NCBI GenBank assembly: GCA_902776725.1 | Contig: CACYQX010000004.1 | Location: forward strand, 49,465 to 113,464 | Direction: 5' to 3' | DNA from: an uncultured Eubacteriales bacterium | GTDB lineage: Bacteria > Bacillota > Clostridia > Peptostreptococcales > Anaerovoracaceae | Length of the DNA stretch: 64,000 nt | In this document: piece by piece, positions 43,939 through 52,352 of the stretch | Layout of the letters: every line of letters begins with the position of its first letter | Numbering within the stretch: position 1 is the first letter of the stretch | Program-made: the position numbers and the translations under genes | Notes under the pieces: generated by a model | What the model saw: only the letters and a program-made list of their open reading frames with translations | Database searches by the model: none | Told to the model about the DNA's origin: nothing

Positions 43939-45339
43939 ATGGCAGAAGAAAAAAAGAGAGGTTTTAAAGTACCTCACGTTTTCACACTGCTCATGCTAAT
44001 CATTTTAGTATGTGCACTTCTCTCCTACGTTGTTCCTGCTGGTGTTTACGATCGTGTTGAAGATCCAACCACAGGAAGAATGGTAGTAGACCCAAATTCG
44101 TTCCATGCGGTTGAAAAAACACCGGTAAGTCTCATGACGCTGTTCAGCGCATTGAACGGAGGTATGGAACAAGCAGCAGGCATTATCTTCTTTATCTTTG
44201 TAGTAGGTGCGTCAATTGCGACCCTTTCTGCAAGTGGTGCAATGGAAGCTGGTATCATGGCTCTCGCTCGTGCACTAAAGGGTAAAGAAATCCTAGTAAT
44301 CCCGGTTATGACAACCATCATCTTCATCATGGCTGTTGTAATCGGTACAACAGAGGAAATGATTCCGCTGATTCCATTCTTCATCGCACTTTCGCTGGCT
44401 TGCGGATTTGACTCACTTGTTGGACAGGCTATGGTAAGCTTGGCTTGCGCAGGCGGATTTGCTTGCTCAATCCTCAACCCATTCAACGTAGGTGTTGCTC
44501 AGGGTATCGCACAGCTTCCGGCTTTCTCAGGTTCCGGCTTCCGTCTAGCTATGGCAGTTGTTTACCTTGGAGTTACACTCTTCATGCTTATGCGTTATGC
44601 AAGCAAGGTTAAGAAGAATCCGGAACTCTCAGCAATGTATGAAGAGGATAAGCTCAGAGAAGCTGTAGATGCTTCCAATGCTCCGGAATTCAACACACAG
44701 AAGAAGCTTTCAATGCTTGCATTCCTCGTAACTGTTGGCGTAATGATCTTCGGCGTTATCAAGTATGGTTGGTACTTCCATGAGATCTCAGCTATCTTCC
44801 TAATCATGTCCGTAGTAATCGCTATCATCAACAAGATGGGATTTGACGGATACGGAAAAGCTATGGCAAACGGTATGCAGGATATCGCTACAGGCGCTTT
44901 GGTAGTCGGTGTTGCAACAGGTATTCTTTGGATCCTGACACAGGGTAACATCCTTGACTCCATCCTCCACGCAGCTGCAAGCGTACTCACCAAGCTTCCT
45001 TCACAGGTAACAGCAGTTGGTATGTACATCTTCCAGTGCTTGATGAACTACCTCATTCCATCCGGTTCCGGACAGGCTGGTGTAACAATGCCGATCCTTG
45101 CACCTCTTGCAGATCTTACAGGCGTTACACGTCAGACAGCAGTTATTGCGTTCCAGCTTGGTGACGGTATCTCCAATGCTATCACACCAACATCCGGACC
45201 TCTCATGGCTATGCTTGGTCTTGCCAAGATTCCATGGAGCAAATGGGCTAAGTTCGCTATCAAGTTCATACTTGTACAGTATCTTGTTGGTCTCGTATTT
45301 GTAATTGTCGCTCAGGCAATTCAGCTTGGACCATTCTAA
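43939..45339 (+). CDS. yfcC: YfcC-family membrane carrier
   Basis: A 466-residue transporter of the YfcC/C4-dicarboxylate anaerobic carrier family, with about 12 membrane helices. Family features are the N-terminal KVPHVFTLLMLIILVCALLSYVVPAG, GTTEEMIPLIPFFIALSLACGFDSLVG, and the C-terminal NYLIPSGSGQAGVTMPILAPLADLTGVTRQ and GDGISNAITPTSGPLMAML. Members carry basic amino acids, dicarboxylates or peptides; substrate is open here. AGGAGGAGAC is the ribosome site. Codon use (GGT, GCT, ACA, GTT) is clearly more biased than in neighbours, suggesting high expression. The next gene is iadA, hinting at peptide or aspartate use. Confidence 0.88.
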   Translation: MAEEKKRGFKVPHVFTLLMLIILVCALLSYVVPAGVYDRVEDPTTGRMVVDPNSFHAVEKTPVSLMTLFSALNGGMEQAAGIIFFIFVVGASIATLSASGAMEAGIMALARALKGKEILVIPVMTTIIFIMAVVIGTTEEMIPLIPFFIALSLACGFDSLVGQAMVSLACAGGFACSILNPFNVGVAQGIAQLPAFSGSGFRLAMAVVYLGVTLFMLMRYASKVKKNPELSAMYEEDKLREAVDASNAPEFNTQKKLSMLAFLVTVGVMIFGVIKYGWYFHEISAIFLIMSVVIAIINKMGFDGYGKAMANGMQDIATGALVVGVATGILWILTQGNILDSILHAAASVLTKLPSQVTAVGMYIFQCLMNYLIPSGSGQAGVTMPILAPLADLTGVTRQTAVIAFQLGDGISNAITPTSGPLMAMLGLAKIPWSKWAKFAIKFILVQYLVGLVFVIVAQAIQLGPF

Positions 45340-45381
45340 AGAGATCTGGATAAGTTAGGACAAATTTATCAAAACAAAAAG

Positions 45382-45415
45382 AAAGACCGGCAGGAAATCC
45401 TGTCGGTCTTTTGTT
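45382..45415 (+). terminator. Terminator of yfcC
   Basis: 13-bp stem AAAGACCGGCAGG (45382-45394) / CCTGTCGGTCTTT (45399-45411), loop AAAT, then TTGTTGTT. Confidence 0.9.
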
Positions 45416-45493
45416 GTTGTATCAGGCATCAGGAGGGAAGGCTGTGGTATAATAATGATAAGTGAACTTTGGTTGATTATGAGGTACGAGAGT

Positions 45494-46666
45494 ATGAGTA
45501 AGATAATAAAAAATGTACTTGTGTATAGAGATGATGAGTGGAAGAAGAGCGATATTCTGATTGAGGGGAGCAAGATTGCGCTTGTTGCGGATAACGTCAG
45601 AGTGAACGTGGATGCTAGCAATAATTCCAATAGAATGTCGGATTTACTTGTTGAAGAAATCGACGGCGACGGAAAGAGAATCATTCCGGGCTATATCGAT
45701 CAGCATGTGCATATTCTCGGAGGCGGTGGTGAGGGAAGTTTTATAACGCAGGTGCCTCCGCTTAAGCTAAGTGATCCTCCGCTTGCCGGAGTAACCACAT
45801 TGGTTGGACTTCTCGGTACCGACGGCATAACAAGAAGTGTAAAGAATCTCGTGGCAAAGACAAAAGCTCTCAAAGAATTTGGGTTAACAGCTTTTTGTCT
45901 AACGGGTAGCTATATGTATCCATCTCCGACACTTACCGGAAGTGTCGCGGATGACATAGTTTTTGTGGATGAAATCATAGGCGTCAAGATTGCAATATGC
46001 GATCACCGTGGAAGTAATATGAGCGTGGAGGATCTGACAAAACTGGCTTCGGATGCGAGGGTTTCGGGACTTCTCGCAGGGAAGGTTGGGGAGGTACATC
46101 TTCATACCGGAAGCGGAAAGGAAAAGCTGAAGATAATATTTGACGTACTTGAAAAGACGGACATCCCGATTTCTACTTTTAGACCGACGCATGTTGAGAA
46201 CAAATACGATGATGCTATCAAATTTGCAAAGATGGGCGGATATATCGACTTTACCTGCGATCCGGATATGGATTGGCTTGCCAAAACTGTTCTTAAGGCG
46301 CTAGACGAAGCACCGGAAGGACTTGTGACGTTAAGTACCGATAGTAACGGCAGCATGCCTATCTGGAACGAGAAAAAAGAAATGATAGGTATAGAAGCGG
46401 GGAAGATGAGTTCCTTGCATGAAACTATTAAATATATGGTTCAAAATCTGGGATGTACACTGGAGAAAGCAATTAAGCCTGTTACGGAGAACGTAGCAAA
46501 GGCGCTTAACCTTGATGACAGAAAGGGCAAGATTGCAGAAGGGTTTGATGCGGATCTTGTGATTCTTGACGATGAACTGAATATAGACATGGTGTTTGCA
46601 ATGGGCAAGATGATGGTGAGAGGAGGAAAACTCCAAGTATCGGTGCCGTTTGAAAACCTTGTTTAA
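45494..46666 (+). CDS. iadA: Isoaspartyl dipeptidase IadA
   Basis: A 390-residue amidohydrolase that cleaves beta-aspartyl (isoAsp) dipeptides. Motifs: PGYIDQHVHILGGGGEGSF (metal-binding HxH), TSL-like GVTTLVGLLGTDGITRS, ICDHRGSN, LAGKVGEVHLHTGSG, TFRPTHVENKY and STDSNGSMP (catalytic Asp). The start at 45494 has GAGGT at 45481-45485; an earlier in-frame ATG at 45455 lies 2 bases after a TATAAT. That TATAAT (45448-45453) has an extended -10 TG and is the likely promoter. It follows the YfcC carrier gene, with which it probably acts functionally. Confidence 0.93.
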   Translation: MSKIIKNVLVYRDDEWKKSDILIEGSKIALVADNVRVNVDASNNSNRMSDLLVEEIDGDGKRIIPGYIDQHVHILGGGGEGSFITQVPPLKLSDPPLAGVTTLVGLLGTDGITRSVKNLVAKTKALKEFGLTAFCLTGSYMYPSPTLTGSVADDIVFVDEIIGVKIAICDHRGSNMSVEDLTKLASDARVSGLLAGKVGEVHLHTGSGKEKLKIIFDVLEKTDIPISTFRPTHVENKYDDAIKFAKMGGYIDFTCDPDMDWLAKTVLKALDEAPEGLVTLSTDSNGSMPIWNEKKEMIGIEAGKMSSLHETIKYMVQNLGCTLEKAIKPVTENVAKALNLDDRKGKIAEGFDADLVILDDELNIDMVFAMGKMMVRGGKLQVSVPFENLV

Positions 46667-46681
46667 TGATGATAGACAATT

Positions 46682-47464
46682 ATGATAGATGCTGTATTTT
46701 CTGAAACACCGACTTTGTTTGGAATGGTTCATATAGTTGCCTTTGTTGGGATTCTGTTGTTTAACATCGCGGTGTTTTTTCTTCTGCGCAGATGCGATGA
46801 GAAGAGGCTTCTTGGAATCCTGAACAAGCTTGGCCTCCTGATGATAGTCGCGGAGGTTTTCAAGCAGTGGTTCTGCCATGTATATGTTTTTGAGGGTGAG
46901 TTAAATCTCTGGTTTTTCCCGTGGCAGCTTTGCTCGATGGCAATGTATTTATCTTTCTTTGCTGTTTATCTAAAGGGCAAGATGCAGATGGCTGCGCTCG
47001 TTTTCCTCGCGACGTATTCACTGTTTGCGGATATCATCGCGATAGCGCTTCCTTACGATATGCTCCGTCCGCAGATAGCACTGGTTGTTCATTCGTTTGC
47101 GTACCACGGACTCGTAATCACGGAGAGCATGATAGCGATGATGATTCTGTCAAAGAGACCTCGCAAGGAAGCGAATTTCGGACATGCAACCGTGCTTTTT
47201 CTCGCCATGGCTGCCATAGCTGAAGTTATAAATGTGGTGTCGCATGCGATTCTTAATGACATACACGTGGAACCGAATATGTTCTATATAACGCTTGCGT
47301 ATCCGACAACACAGCCGGTGCTTCACGATATAGCGGTCAATTACGGAATACCGGTTGAGATAGTAATCTATCTCGGCTTGCTAATACTGATGAGTTACAT
47401 AGTATTTCTACTCTGGAGAAAAATATATGCTGCAGATAAAAGATCTAAAACTCATACACGATAA
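46682..47464 (+). CDS. Integral membrane protein, YwaF/TMEM164-like
   Basis: A 260-residue protein with about seven predicted helices. The FFPWQLCSMAMYLSFFAVYLKGK segment (about 78-100), the HSFAYHGLVITESM region and the spaced helices resemble the YwaF/TIGR02206 family of unknown function. No ribosome site is obvious before the ATG. The 3' end overlaps the ABC-F gene by 38 bases, suggesting translational coupling. The family assignment is moderate. Confidence 0.6.
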   Translation: MIDAVFSETPTLFGMVHIVAFVGILLFNIAVFFLLRRCDEKRLLGILNKLGLLMIVAEVFKQWFCHVYVFEGELNLWFFPWQLCSMAMYLSFFAVYLKGKMQMAALVFLATYSLFADIIAIALPYDMLRPQIALVVHSFAYHGLVITESMIAMMILSKRPRKEANFGHATVLFLAMAAIAEVINVVSHAILNDIHVEPNMFYITLAYPTTQPVLHDIAVNYGIPVEIVIYLGLLILMSYIVFLLWRKIYAADKRSKTHTR

Positions 47465-48971
47465 AGATTTCAGGACACTCATAGATGGACTTACCTTTAC
47501 GGTCAATCCCGGTGACAAGATTGTAATCATCGGAGAAGAAGGCGAGGGCAAGTCCACGCTCTTAAAGTGGATTTATAACCCTGCGATGATTGATGATTAT
47601 GCCAAGGCCGAGGGAGAGTGCATAACCAAGGGCGAGAAAATCGCCTATCTTCCGCAGGAGCTTGCTCATGAGGACAAGGGCAAGACCGTTTATGAATTCA
47701 TGCAGGAGGAGCATCTTTTTAATGAACTCAATCCTGCGGAGCTTGCAAAGATATGCAAAGACGTAGGTCTGGAGCTCGACTTTATATACAGCGACAGACT
47801 CATGGGGACGCTTTCCGGAGGAGAAAAGATCAAGGTGCAGTTTGCAAGGATTCTTTCCGGAAGACCATCCATGCTTCTTCTAGACGAGCCGTCAAACGAT
47901 ATAGATATCGATACGCTCGAGTGGTTGGAGGACTATATAGCCAAGTCGCAGCTTGGAATCCTCTTTGTTTCTCACGATGAAACTTTGATAGAGCGGACGG
48001 CCAACCGCGTGATTCACATAGAACAGCTGAATCACAAGACCAAACCGAGGCATACGGTTGCCAATATTCCTTACCGCGATTACGTGGCGGAGAGGCTGCA
48101 TGGATTTGAACTTCAAGAACAGCAGTCCAAATGGGAGCATCGCCAGCAGAGAATCGCAGAAGAAAAATGGCGAAGGATCTATCAAAGGGTTGAACACGAG
48201 CAGAACGTGATTTCGCGAGGCGATCCTGCGGGAGGAAGATTGCTCAAAAAGAAAATGCATTCCGTCAAATCTCAGGGGAGACGGCTGGAAAAGCAAAAGG
48301 AGAATCTTACCGAGGCTCCGCAGTTTGAACGTGAGATAAACATCATGTTTGATTACACGCCGGAGATTTACGGCGGCAAAACGGTATTGGATATGAACAT
48401 TCCGGAGCTATACGCACCGCAGTCTGACAGGTTGTTATCCAAGGATATCAGACTCGAGGTCAGGGGCTCGGACAAGGTCTGTATAATCGGAAAAAACGGT
48501 GCGGGTAAGACAACTTTGATTAAGATGATCAAAGAGGAACTCGAGCACCGCAAGGACATATCCATGGCATATATGCCGCAGAACTACGAGGAACTCATGG
48601 ATGCCAATAAGACGCCGATGCAGTTTCTTGAGAAGGACGGAAGCAAGGAAGAACGCGTTATGATAAACAACCGCCTTGCGTCGCTGAGGTTCACGCCGGA
48701 CGATATGGTTAGGAAAATAGGATATCTCTCGGGAGGTCAGCGTGCCAAGCTGATGCTTCTTTCGCTTACGATTTCGGGAGCGGACGTGCTCATACTTGAT
48801 GAGCCGACGCGTAATTTCTCACCGCTCTCGGGTCCTGTGATAAGAGGAATGCTGGCGGGATTCCCGGGCGCGATAATAAGCATATCGCACGACAGAAAAT
48901 TTATAGATGAAGTGGCAACCAAAGTATATGAACTGACGCCGAAGGGGCTTAAATATGGACAAGGGAAATAG
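47427..48971 (+). CDS. ABC-F family ATPase
   Basis: A 514-residue soluble protein with two ABC domains and no membrane segments. NBD1: Walker A GEEGEGKST (about 33-41), signature LSGGEK, Walker B LLLDEPSNDIDID. A charged coiled linker (about 210-300; QEQQSKWEHRQQRIAEEKWRRIYQRVEHEQNV) corresponds to the P-site tRNA interaction motif region. NBD2: GKNGAGKTT (about 356-364), LSGGQRAKLML, LILDEPTRNFSPLSGP. ABC-F proteins act on ribosomes in translation or antibiotic protection; the subfamily cannot be settled from sequence. It overlaps genes on both sides. Confidence 0.9.
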   Translation: MLQIKDLKLIHDKDFRTLIDGLTFTVNPGDKIVIIGEEGEGKSTLLKWIYNPAMIDDYAKAEGECITKGEKIAYLPQELAHEDKGKTVYEFMQEEHLFNELNPAELAKICKDVGLELDFIYSDRLMGTLSGGEKIKVQFARILSGRPSMLLLDEPSNDIDIDTLEWLEDYIAKSQLGILFVSHDETLIERTANRVIHIEQLNHKTKPRHTVANIPYRDYVAERLHGFELQEQQSKWEHRQQRIAEEKWRRIYQRVEHEQNVISRGDPAGGRLLKKKMHSVKSQGRRLEKQKENLTEAPQFEREINIMFDYTPEIYGGKTVLDMNIPELYAPQSDRLLSKDIRLEVRGSDKVCIIGKNGAGKTTLIKMIKEELEHRKDISMAYMPQNYEELMDANKTPMQFLEKDGSKEERVMINNRLASLRFTPDDMVRKIGYLSGGQRAKLMLLSLTISGADVLILDEPTRNFSPLSGPVIRGMLAGFPGAIISISHDRKFIDEVATKVYELTPKGLKYGQGK

Positions 48972-50499
48972 TAATAAGGGGTGCATGGGACGGGCGCTTA
49001 AAACGATTGCGATTATCGTACTCGTGATTATCGTGGTAATAGCTCTTATTGTTGTTGGAGTTATTCTGAAGAATCGTCACGATGAAGCTGAGTTTGAAAA
49101 GTATAATGGCCACGGTTTTAAATATATGTACGGTTTTTCATCCACGGATTTTACCGGCTACCATGTTTATGATGGAGAGAAACTGGTGGAGCTGGATCAT
49201 CCGGCTTCCATAAGCATAGAAGGGATAGCCAATATGCCTGTGCTCGACGGAGCGGAAGCCTGCTATCCGCTTTACACCGCAGTGGCCAAGGCTATATACA
49301 AGGACATAGATAAAATAGAGCTGGAGGCTTTGGATATAATCAAGAAGGCTGAGAACAAGGAATGGACTCGTGAGAGCGATTACATAATGTATTGGAAGTA
49401 TAACAACGGAAGAGTTGTTAGATTCACAAATACAGTTGAGGGATATCGTGCTCTGGTAGAGAGAGAAGTAGATCTCTTCTTTGGCGCAAGACCATCCGCT
49501 GATCAAAAGGTGGAGGCGAGTGTAACTCATGAGCAAATAATATCTCAACCAATTGGTCGTGAAGCGTTTGTGTTCTTTGTTGAGGCGGATAATCCCATAG
49601 ACAACCTGACTTCTGATGAGATTCGTAAAATCTACAGCGGCGAGATAACCAACTGGAAGGAGTTAGGCGGCAAGAATCAGAAAATAATTGCATTCCAAAG
49701 GCCTGCGAACTCGGGATCACAGGTGATGATGAAGTATTTTATGGGAGAAACGCCTTTGATGGAGCCTGACACTATTACAATGGTTAATGCCATGGGCGGT
49801 GTAATAGAAAACGTTAAGCAATACCACAATGAGGCCGGAGCCATAGGATATACGTTCAGATATTTTTTGGAAGGGCTTAATCAGGAGAAGGGCGTTAAGA
49901 TGCTCTCCGTGGATGGGGTTTATCCTTCCGTGGAGAACATAAAGAGCGGGGAGTATCCTGTCCTTGCAACTTTGGTCTGCGCGCGGCTTGCATCCAACGA
50001 CAGCCCTTATGTACAGCAGGTTATGGATTTCTTGCTTTCGGACGACGGACAGAGAATCATAGAGGAGACCGGATATGGTCCGCTTCCGAGAGATGATTCG
50101 GGCAAGGTAAAAGCAGAGCCTATAGCGGAGAATGAAATAGAAGAAGGGAAAAAGTTTGCTCTTATACGAGATTCCGTAAAAGCCGAGATGCTCATAACTG
50201 AAAGCGTAATGGAAATCACATATGGCAACATATTCATAAAAGGCTGGTGTGATTATGACTCAGAAATCCAAAAATATCATTTATATGCGCTTACCAAATC
50301 CTTGTGGGAGAACGGCATTGTATCAATGGATTTCAGGATAGAGGACAATCCGGAAGGGTATAAAGAAGTAGTTTTGTTGGACATACAGATTGATCCTGAG
50401 TTGATCAAGGATAAAGAAGGCGTACGTCATGGATATACAGAAGCGGACATTGAAGAGTATTTGCCCAAAGTCGGTGACAGATTTGTAGAAACTAAGTAG
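48955..50499 (+). CDS. PstS-like substrate-binding protein with N-terminal anchor
   Basis: A 514-residue protein. One membrane helix (about 15-38) follows a basic start without a lipobox, so it is probably membrane anchored. The periplasmic-binding-like region (about 130-380) has PIGREAFVFFVEADNPIDNLTSDEIRKIYSGEITNWKELGGKNQKIIAFQRPANSGSQ, typical of PstS/PBP-like proteins; NEAGAIGYTFRYF and VMDFLLSDDGQRIIEETGYGPLP close it. A C-terminal ~130 residues is unassigned. No Pst permease genes are nearby. It starts inside the end of the ABC-F gene. Confidence 0.8.
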   Translation: MDKGNSNKGCMGRALKTIAIIVLVIIVVIALIVVGVILKNRHDEAEFEKYNGHGFKYMYGFSSTDFTGYHVYDGEKLVELDHPASISIEGIANMPVLDGAEACYPLYTAVAKAIYKDIDKIELEALDIIKKAENKEWTRESDYIMYWKYNNGRVVRFTNTVEGYRALVEREVDLFFGARPSADQKVEASVTHEQIISQPIGREAFVFFVEADNPIDNLTSDEIRKIYSGEITNWKELGGKNQKIIAFQRPANSGSQVMMKYFMGETPLMEPDTITMVNAMGGVIENVKQYHNEAGAIGYTFRYFLEGLNQEKGVKMLSVDGVYPSVENIKSGEYPVLATLVCARLASNDSPYVQQVMDFLLSDDGQRIIEETGYGPLPRDDSGKVKAEPIAENEIEEGKKFALIRDSVKAEMLITESVMEITYGNIFIKGWCDYDSEIQKYHLYALTKSLWENGIVSMDFRIEDNPEGYKEVVLLDIQIDPELIKDKEGVRHGYTEADIEEYLPKVGDRFVETK

Positions 50500-50510
50500 A
50501 GGAGAAAGAC

Positions 50511-51194
50511 ATGAGAATATTGGTTTTAAACGGTAGCCCCAAGGAGAAGAGCGATACATTCCGCTTGACAGATGCATTCTTAAAAGGGCTAAACAAAGAT
50601 GGAGAGCATGAAGTAAACATAGTTAATGTCATAAATAAGGAGATTGCTCCTTGCCGCGGATGCTTTGGATGTTGGCAGAAGGGGGAGGGACACTGCTTAA
50701 TTGAAGATGACCAAAACGGTATTCTTGACGCATACAGAGAAGCCGATTTGATTATCTGGAGTTTCCCGCTCTACTGCTACGGAATGCCTTCGCATCTAAA
50801 GGCAGTGCTGGATCGTACCATTCCTTTGATTACTATGAAGATGGTGCAGGAAGAGGATGGGACTGTCAGACACGCGCCGCTCGTCGATTTTTCAAAGAAG
50901 CATACCTTGGTGATCTCGGGATGCGGATTCCCGGACTGGGAAGGAAACTTTGACAGCCTCAAGCTGCAATGCAAAGTCTGCTTTGGTAACCTAACTATGA
51001 TCTGTGTACCTGAAGCGCCGATGCTCAATGTGCCCGAGGCGGCCATCGTTGCGGATCCACTGCTTGCGCGGTTTGAAAAGGCGGGGGTGGAGTATGCTGC
51101 CGGCATGACTCTTTCTTCCGAGACAATCGCGAGTCTCGAGACACCAATGATTCCAAATGAGCAATACATCGCCATCGTAAACGGAGAGGCGTGA
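50511..51194 (+). CDS. NAD(P)H-dependent FMN oxidoreductase, flavodoxin-like fold
   Basis: A 227-residue protein. The phosphate loop MRILVLNGSPKEKSDTFRL, a cysteine motif CRGCFGCW (about 48-55) with further GEGHCLIEDD, and FPLYCYGMPSHLKAVLDRT match the iron-sulfur flavoprotein-like/FMN reductase group. The Cys cluster could bind an iron-sulfur centre as in Isf. The electron acceptor is unknown. AGAGGAGAAAGAC precedes the ATG, 12 bases after the PstS-like gene. Confidence 0.83.
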   Translation: MRILVLNGSPKEKSDTFRLTDAFLKGLNKDGEHEVNIVNVINKEIAPCRGCFGCWQKGEGHCLIEDDQNGILDAYREADLIIWSFPLYCYGMPSHLKAVLDRTIPLITMKMVQEEDGTVRHAPLVDFSKKHTLVISGCGFPDWEGNFDSLKLQCKVCFGNLTMICVPEAPMLNVPEAAIVADPLLARFEKAGVEYAAGMTLSSETIASLETPMIPNEQYIAIVNGEA

Positions 51195-51201
51195 AAATAC
51201 A

Positions 51202-51696
51202 ATGAACGAAAGAGAATGGAATTCAAACTTGGAAACGATCAGTCTAAAACCAATGACGGAGGAGATGTTCTATTCTTATTTTAAGGAGTACGAAAACGAT
51301 CCGGATTTGTATTTTGAGGGGCAAGAATATACCCCGTATGAATACAGTGACGAAAAGGTGGCCAAGTACATTCAGCGCCAGAAAGATTTAAATAGGGTTA
51401 TTCTTGCTATTATGTCCGATGATGAAATTGTCGGTGAAATTATCATCAAAAACATAGAAGAAGGCAAGTGTGCAACTATGGGGCTCGCTCTCAAGAATGC
51501 TTCGTATAAGGACCAAGGAATTGGAACCGCGGCGGAGAAACTTGCCGTCAGGTACGTCTTTGATGAATTGGATATTCCGGTTCTGTATGCAGATACCATA
51601 AAGAAAAACACCCGAAGCCAGCATGTATTAGAGAAAGTTGGCTTCACTCTGATTAACGAAGATGAAGACTTTTATTACTACAGCATTGAAAGATAG
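51202..51696 (+). CDS. GNAT-family N-acetyltransferase
   Basis: A 164-residue acetyltransferase with the acetyl-CoA loop DQGIGTAAEKLA (about 98-109), preceding strand TMGLALKN and the following YADTIKKNTRSQHVLEKVGFTLINE region typical of RimJ/RimL-like GNATs. Substrate unknown. It follows the flavin reductase by 7 bases; no distinct ribosome site apart from GGCGTGAAAATAC. Confidence 0.85.
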   Translation: MNEREWNSNLETISLKPMTEEMFYSYFKEYENDPDLYFEGQEYTPYEYSDEKVAKYIQRQKDLNRVILAIMSDDEIVGEIIIKNIEEGKCATMGLALKNASYKDQGIGTAAEKLAVRYVFDELDIPVLYADTIKKNTRSQHVLEKVGFTLINEDEDFYYYSIER

Positions 51697-51743
51697 AGCG
51701 TGATATCTGAAGATAAAGGGCGACACAGGGACAAAGGTAAGAT

Positions 51744-51865
51744 TTGACAGGATGGCATCAGAATGCTAAAATTGAACTAACAAAGGGAGGCCGCTGACGG
51801 CTAACCTCATGAAGTTATTAAAGAATAACCGCAGTCGATTGCAGTCCGGCGGTTATTTCTCTTTA
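51744..51865 (+). ncRNA. Candidate antitoxin RNA of a type I toxin-antitoxin module
   Basis: A consensus-grade promoter, TTGACA (51744-51749), 17-nt spacer, TAAAAT (51767-51772), predicts an RNA from about 51779. It contains a GAGGCCGCTGACGGCTAACCTC hairpin-like 5' element split over 51786-51808 and ends at a terminator (51824-51857). It holds no convincing ORF. The ~85-nt RNA converges with the toxin mRNA on the opposite strand and overlaps its 3' end by about 40-50 nt. Confidence 0.68.
51824..51857. terminator. Shared bidirectional terminator of toxin mRNA and antitoxin RNA
   Basis: AATAACCGC (51824-51832) / GCGGTTATT (51849-51857). Plus-strand tail TCTCTTT, minus-strand tail CTTTAAT. The toxin stop codon (51855-51853) lies within the stem. 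Confidence 0.75.
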
Positions 51866-51927
51866 TGGGCATTAACGAACACGAGTGATAACGTCAGCAG
51901 AAGCATCAGTATTTCATATGTTGTCAT
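51853..51927 (-). CDS. 24-aa hydrophobic peptide, Fst/holin-like type I toxin candidate
   Basis: This gene is below usual ORF cut-offs. Translation on the minus strand gives MTTYEILMLLLTLSLVF followed by VNAHKEK, a short membrane-spanning peptide with a charged tail. The MTxYExLxLxL start is that of the putative holin-like/TxpA-Fst toxin family; members are usually a little longer. A GAGGTGAGG ribosome site lies 5 bases upstream and can be masked by a hairpin. A promoter, a structured leader and a convergent RNA sharing the terminator complete a type I toxin-antitoxin architecture like par of pAD1 or txpA/ratA. Toxicity is inferred from this resemblance. Confidence 0.72.
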   Translation of the reverse strand: MTTYEILMLLLTLSLVFVNAHKEK

Positions 51928-51930
51928 AAG

Positions 51931-51953
51931 CCTCACCTCTTTTCTGAGGTAGG
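51931..51953 (-). promoter_or_regulatory. Hairpin masking the toxin ribosome site
   Basis: In the minus-strand RNA, CCT-ACCTC pairs with GAGGT-G-AGG (8 bp with one bulged G, loop AGAAAA). The right arm is the toxin Shine-Dalgarno, so translation should be inhibited unless the structure opens. Confidence 0.7.
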
Positions 51954-51980
51954 ATTTAGCCGCCACGGCCTCCGTGATAA

Positions 51981-52008
51981 ATTATAACAAATATGGAAAA
52001 TATTGCAA
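51981..52008 (-). promoter_or_regulatory. Toxin promoter
   Basis: Minus strand TTGCAA (52008-52003), 16-nt spacer, TATAAT (51986-51981). Predicted start near 51974; the RNA begins with a CACGGAGGCCGTG hairpin, which may stabilise it. Confidence 0.7.
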
Positions 52009-52051
52009 TAGACTATATTTCTGCGGAAAGCTTTAATGATAAAATAACAAT

Positions 52052-52075
52052 AAAAGTGCCTTAAAGGGCACTTTT
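52052..52075. terminator. Hairpin terminator downstream of the tRNA array
   Basis: AAAAGTGCC (52052-52060) / GGCACTTTT (52067-52075). It can act in both directions; on the minus strand it backs up the tRNA terminator. Confidence 0.75.
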
Positions 52076-52089
52076 TGATTTAAATTGAA

Positions 52090-52118
52090 AACCCTGTAGC
52101 CATTGAAACTACAGGGTT
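52090..52118 (-). terminator. Terminator of the tRNA operon
   Basis: AACCCTGTAG (52090-52099) / CTACAGGGTT (52109-52118); on the minus strand it is followed by TTTTC. It begins 4 bases after the CCA end of tRNA-fMet. Confidence 0.85.
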
Positions 52119-52121
52119 TAA

Positions 52122-52197
<76 letters not shown>

Positions 52198-52243
52198 TCG
52201 ATGCGGATGCGATGTCCGTATATATAACTGCGATCTACCGAAT

Positions 52244-52332
52244 TGGTGCCGGTGACCGGGGTCGAACCGGTACGATCGGTGAGGATCGCGGGATTTTAAG
52301 TCCCGTGCGTCTGCCAATTCCGCCACACCGGC
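52244..52332 (-). tRNA. tRNA-Leu (UAA)
   Basis: An 89-nt class II tRNA with long variable arm and encoded CCA. Anticodon loop CTTAAAA with anticodon TAA; acceptor GCCGGTG/CACCGGC. Confidence 0.95.
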
Positions 52333-52352
52333 ACATCAGGCAGAAAATAAAT

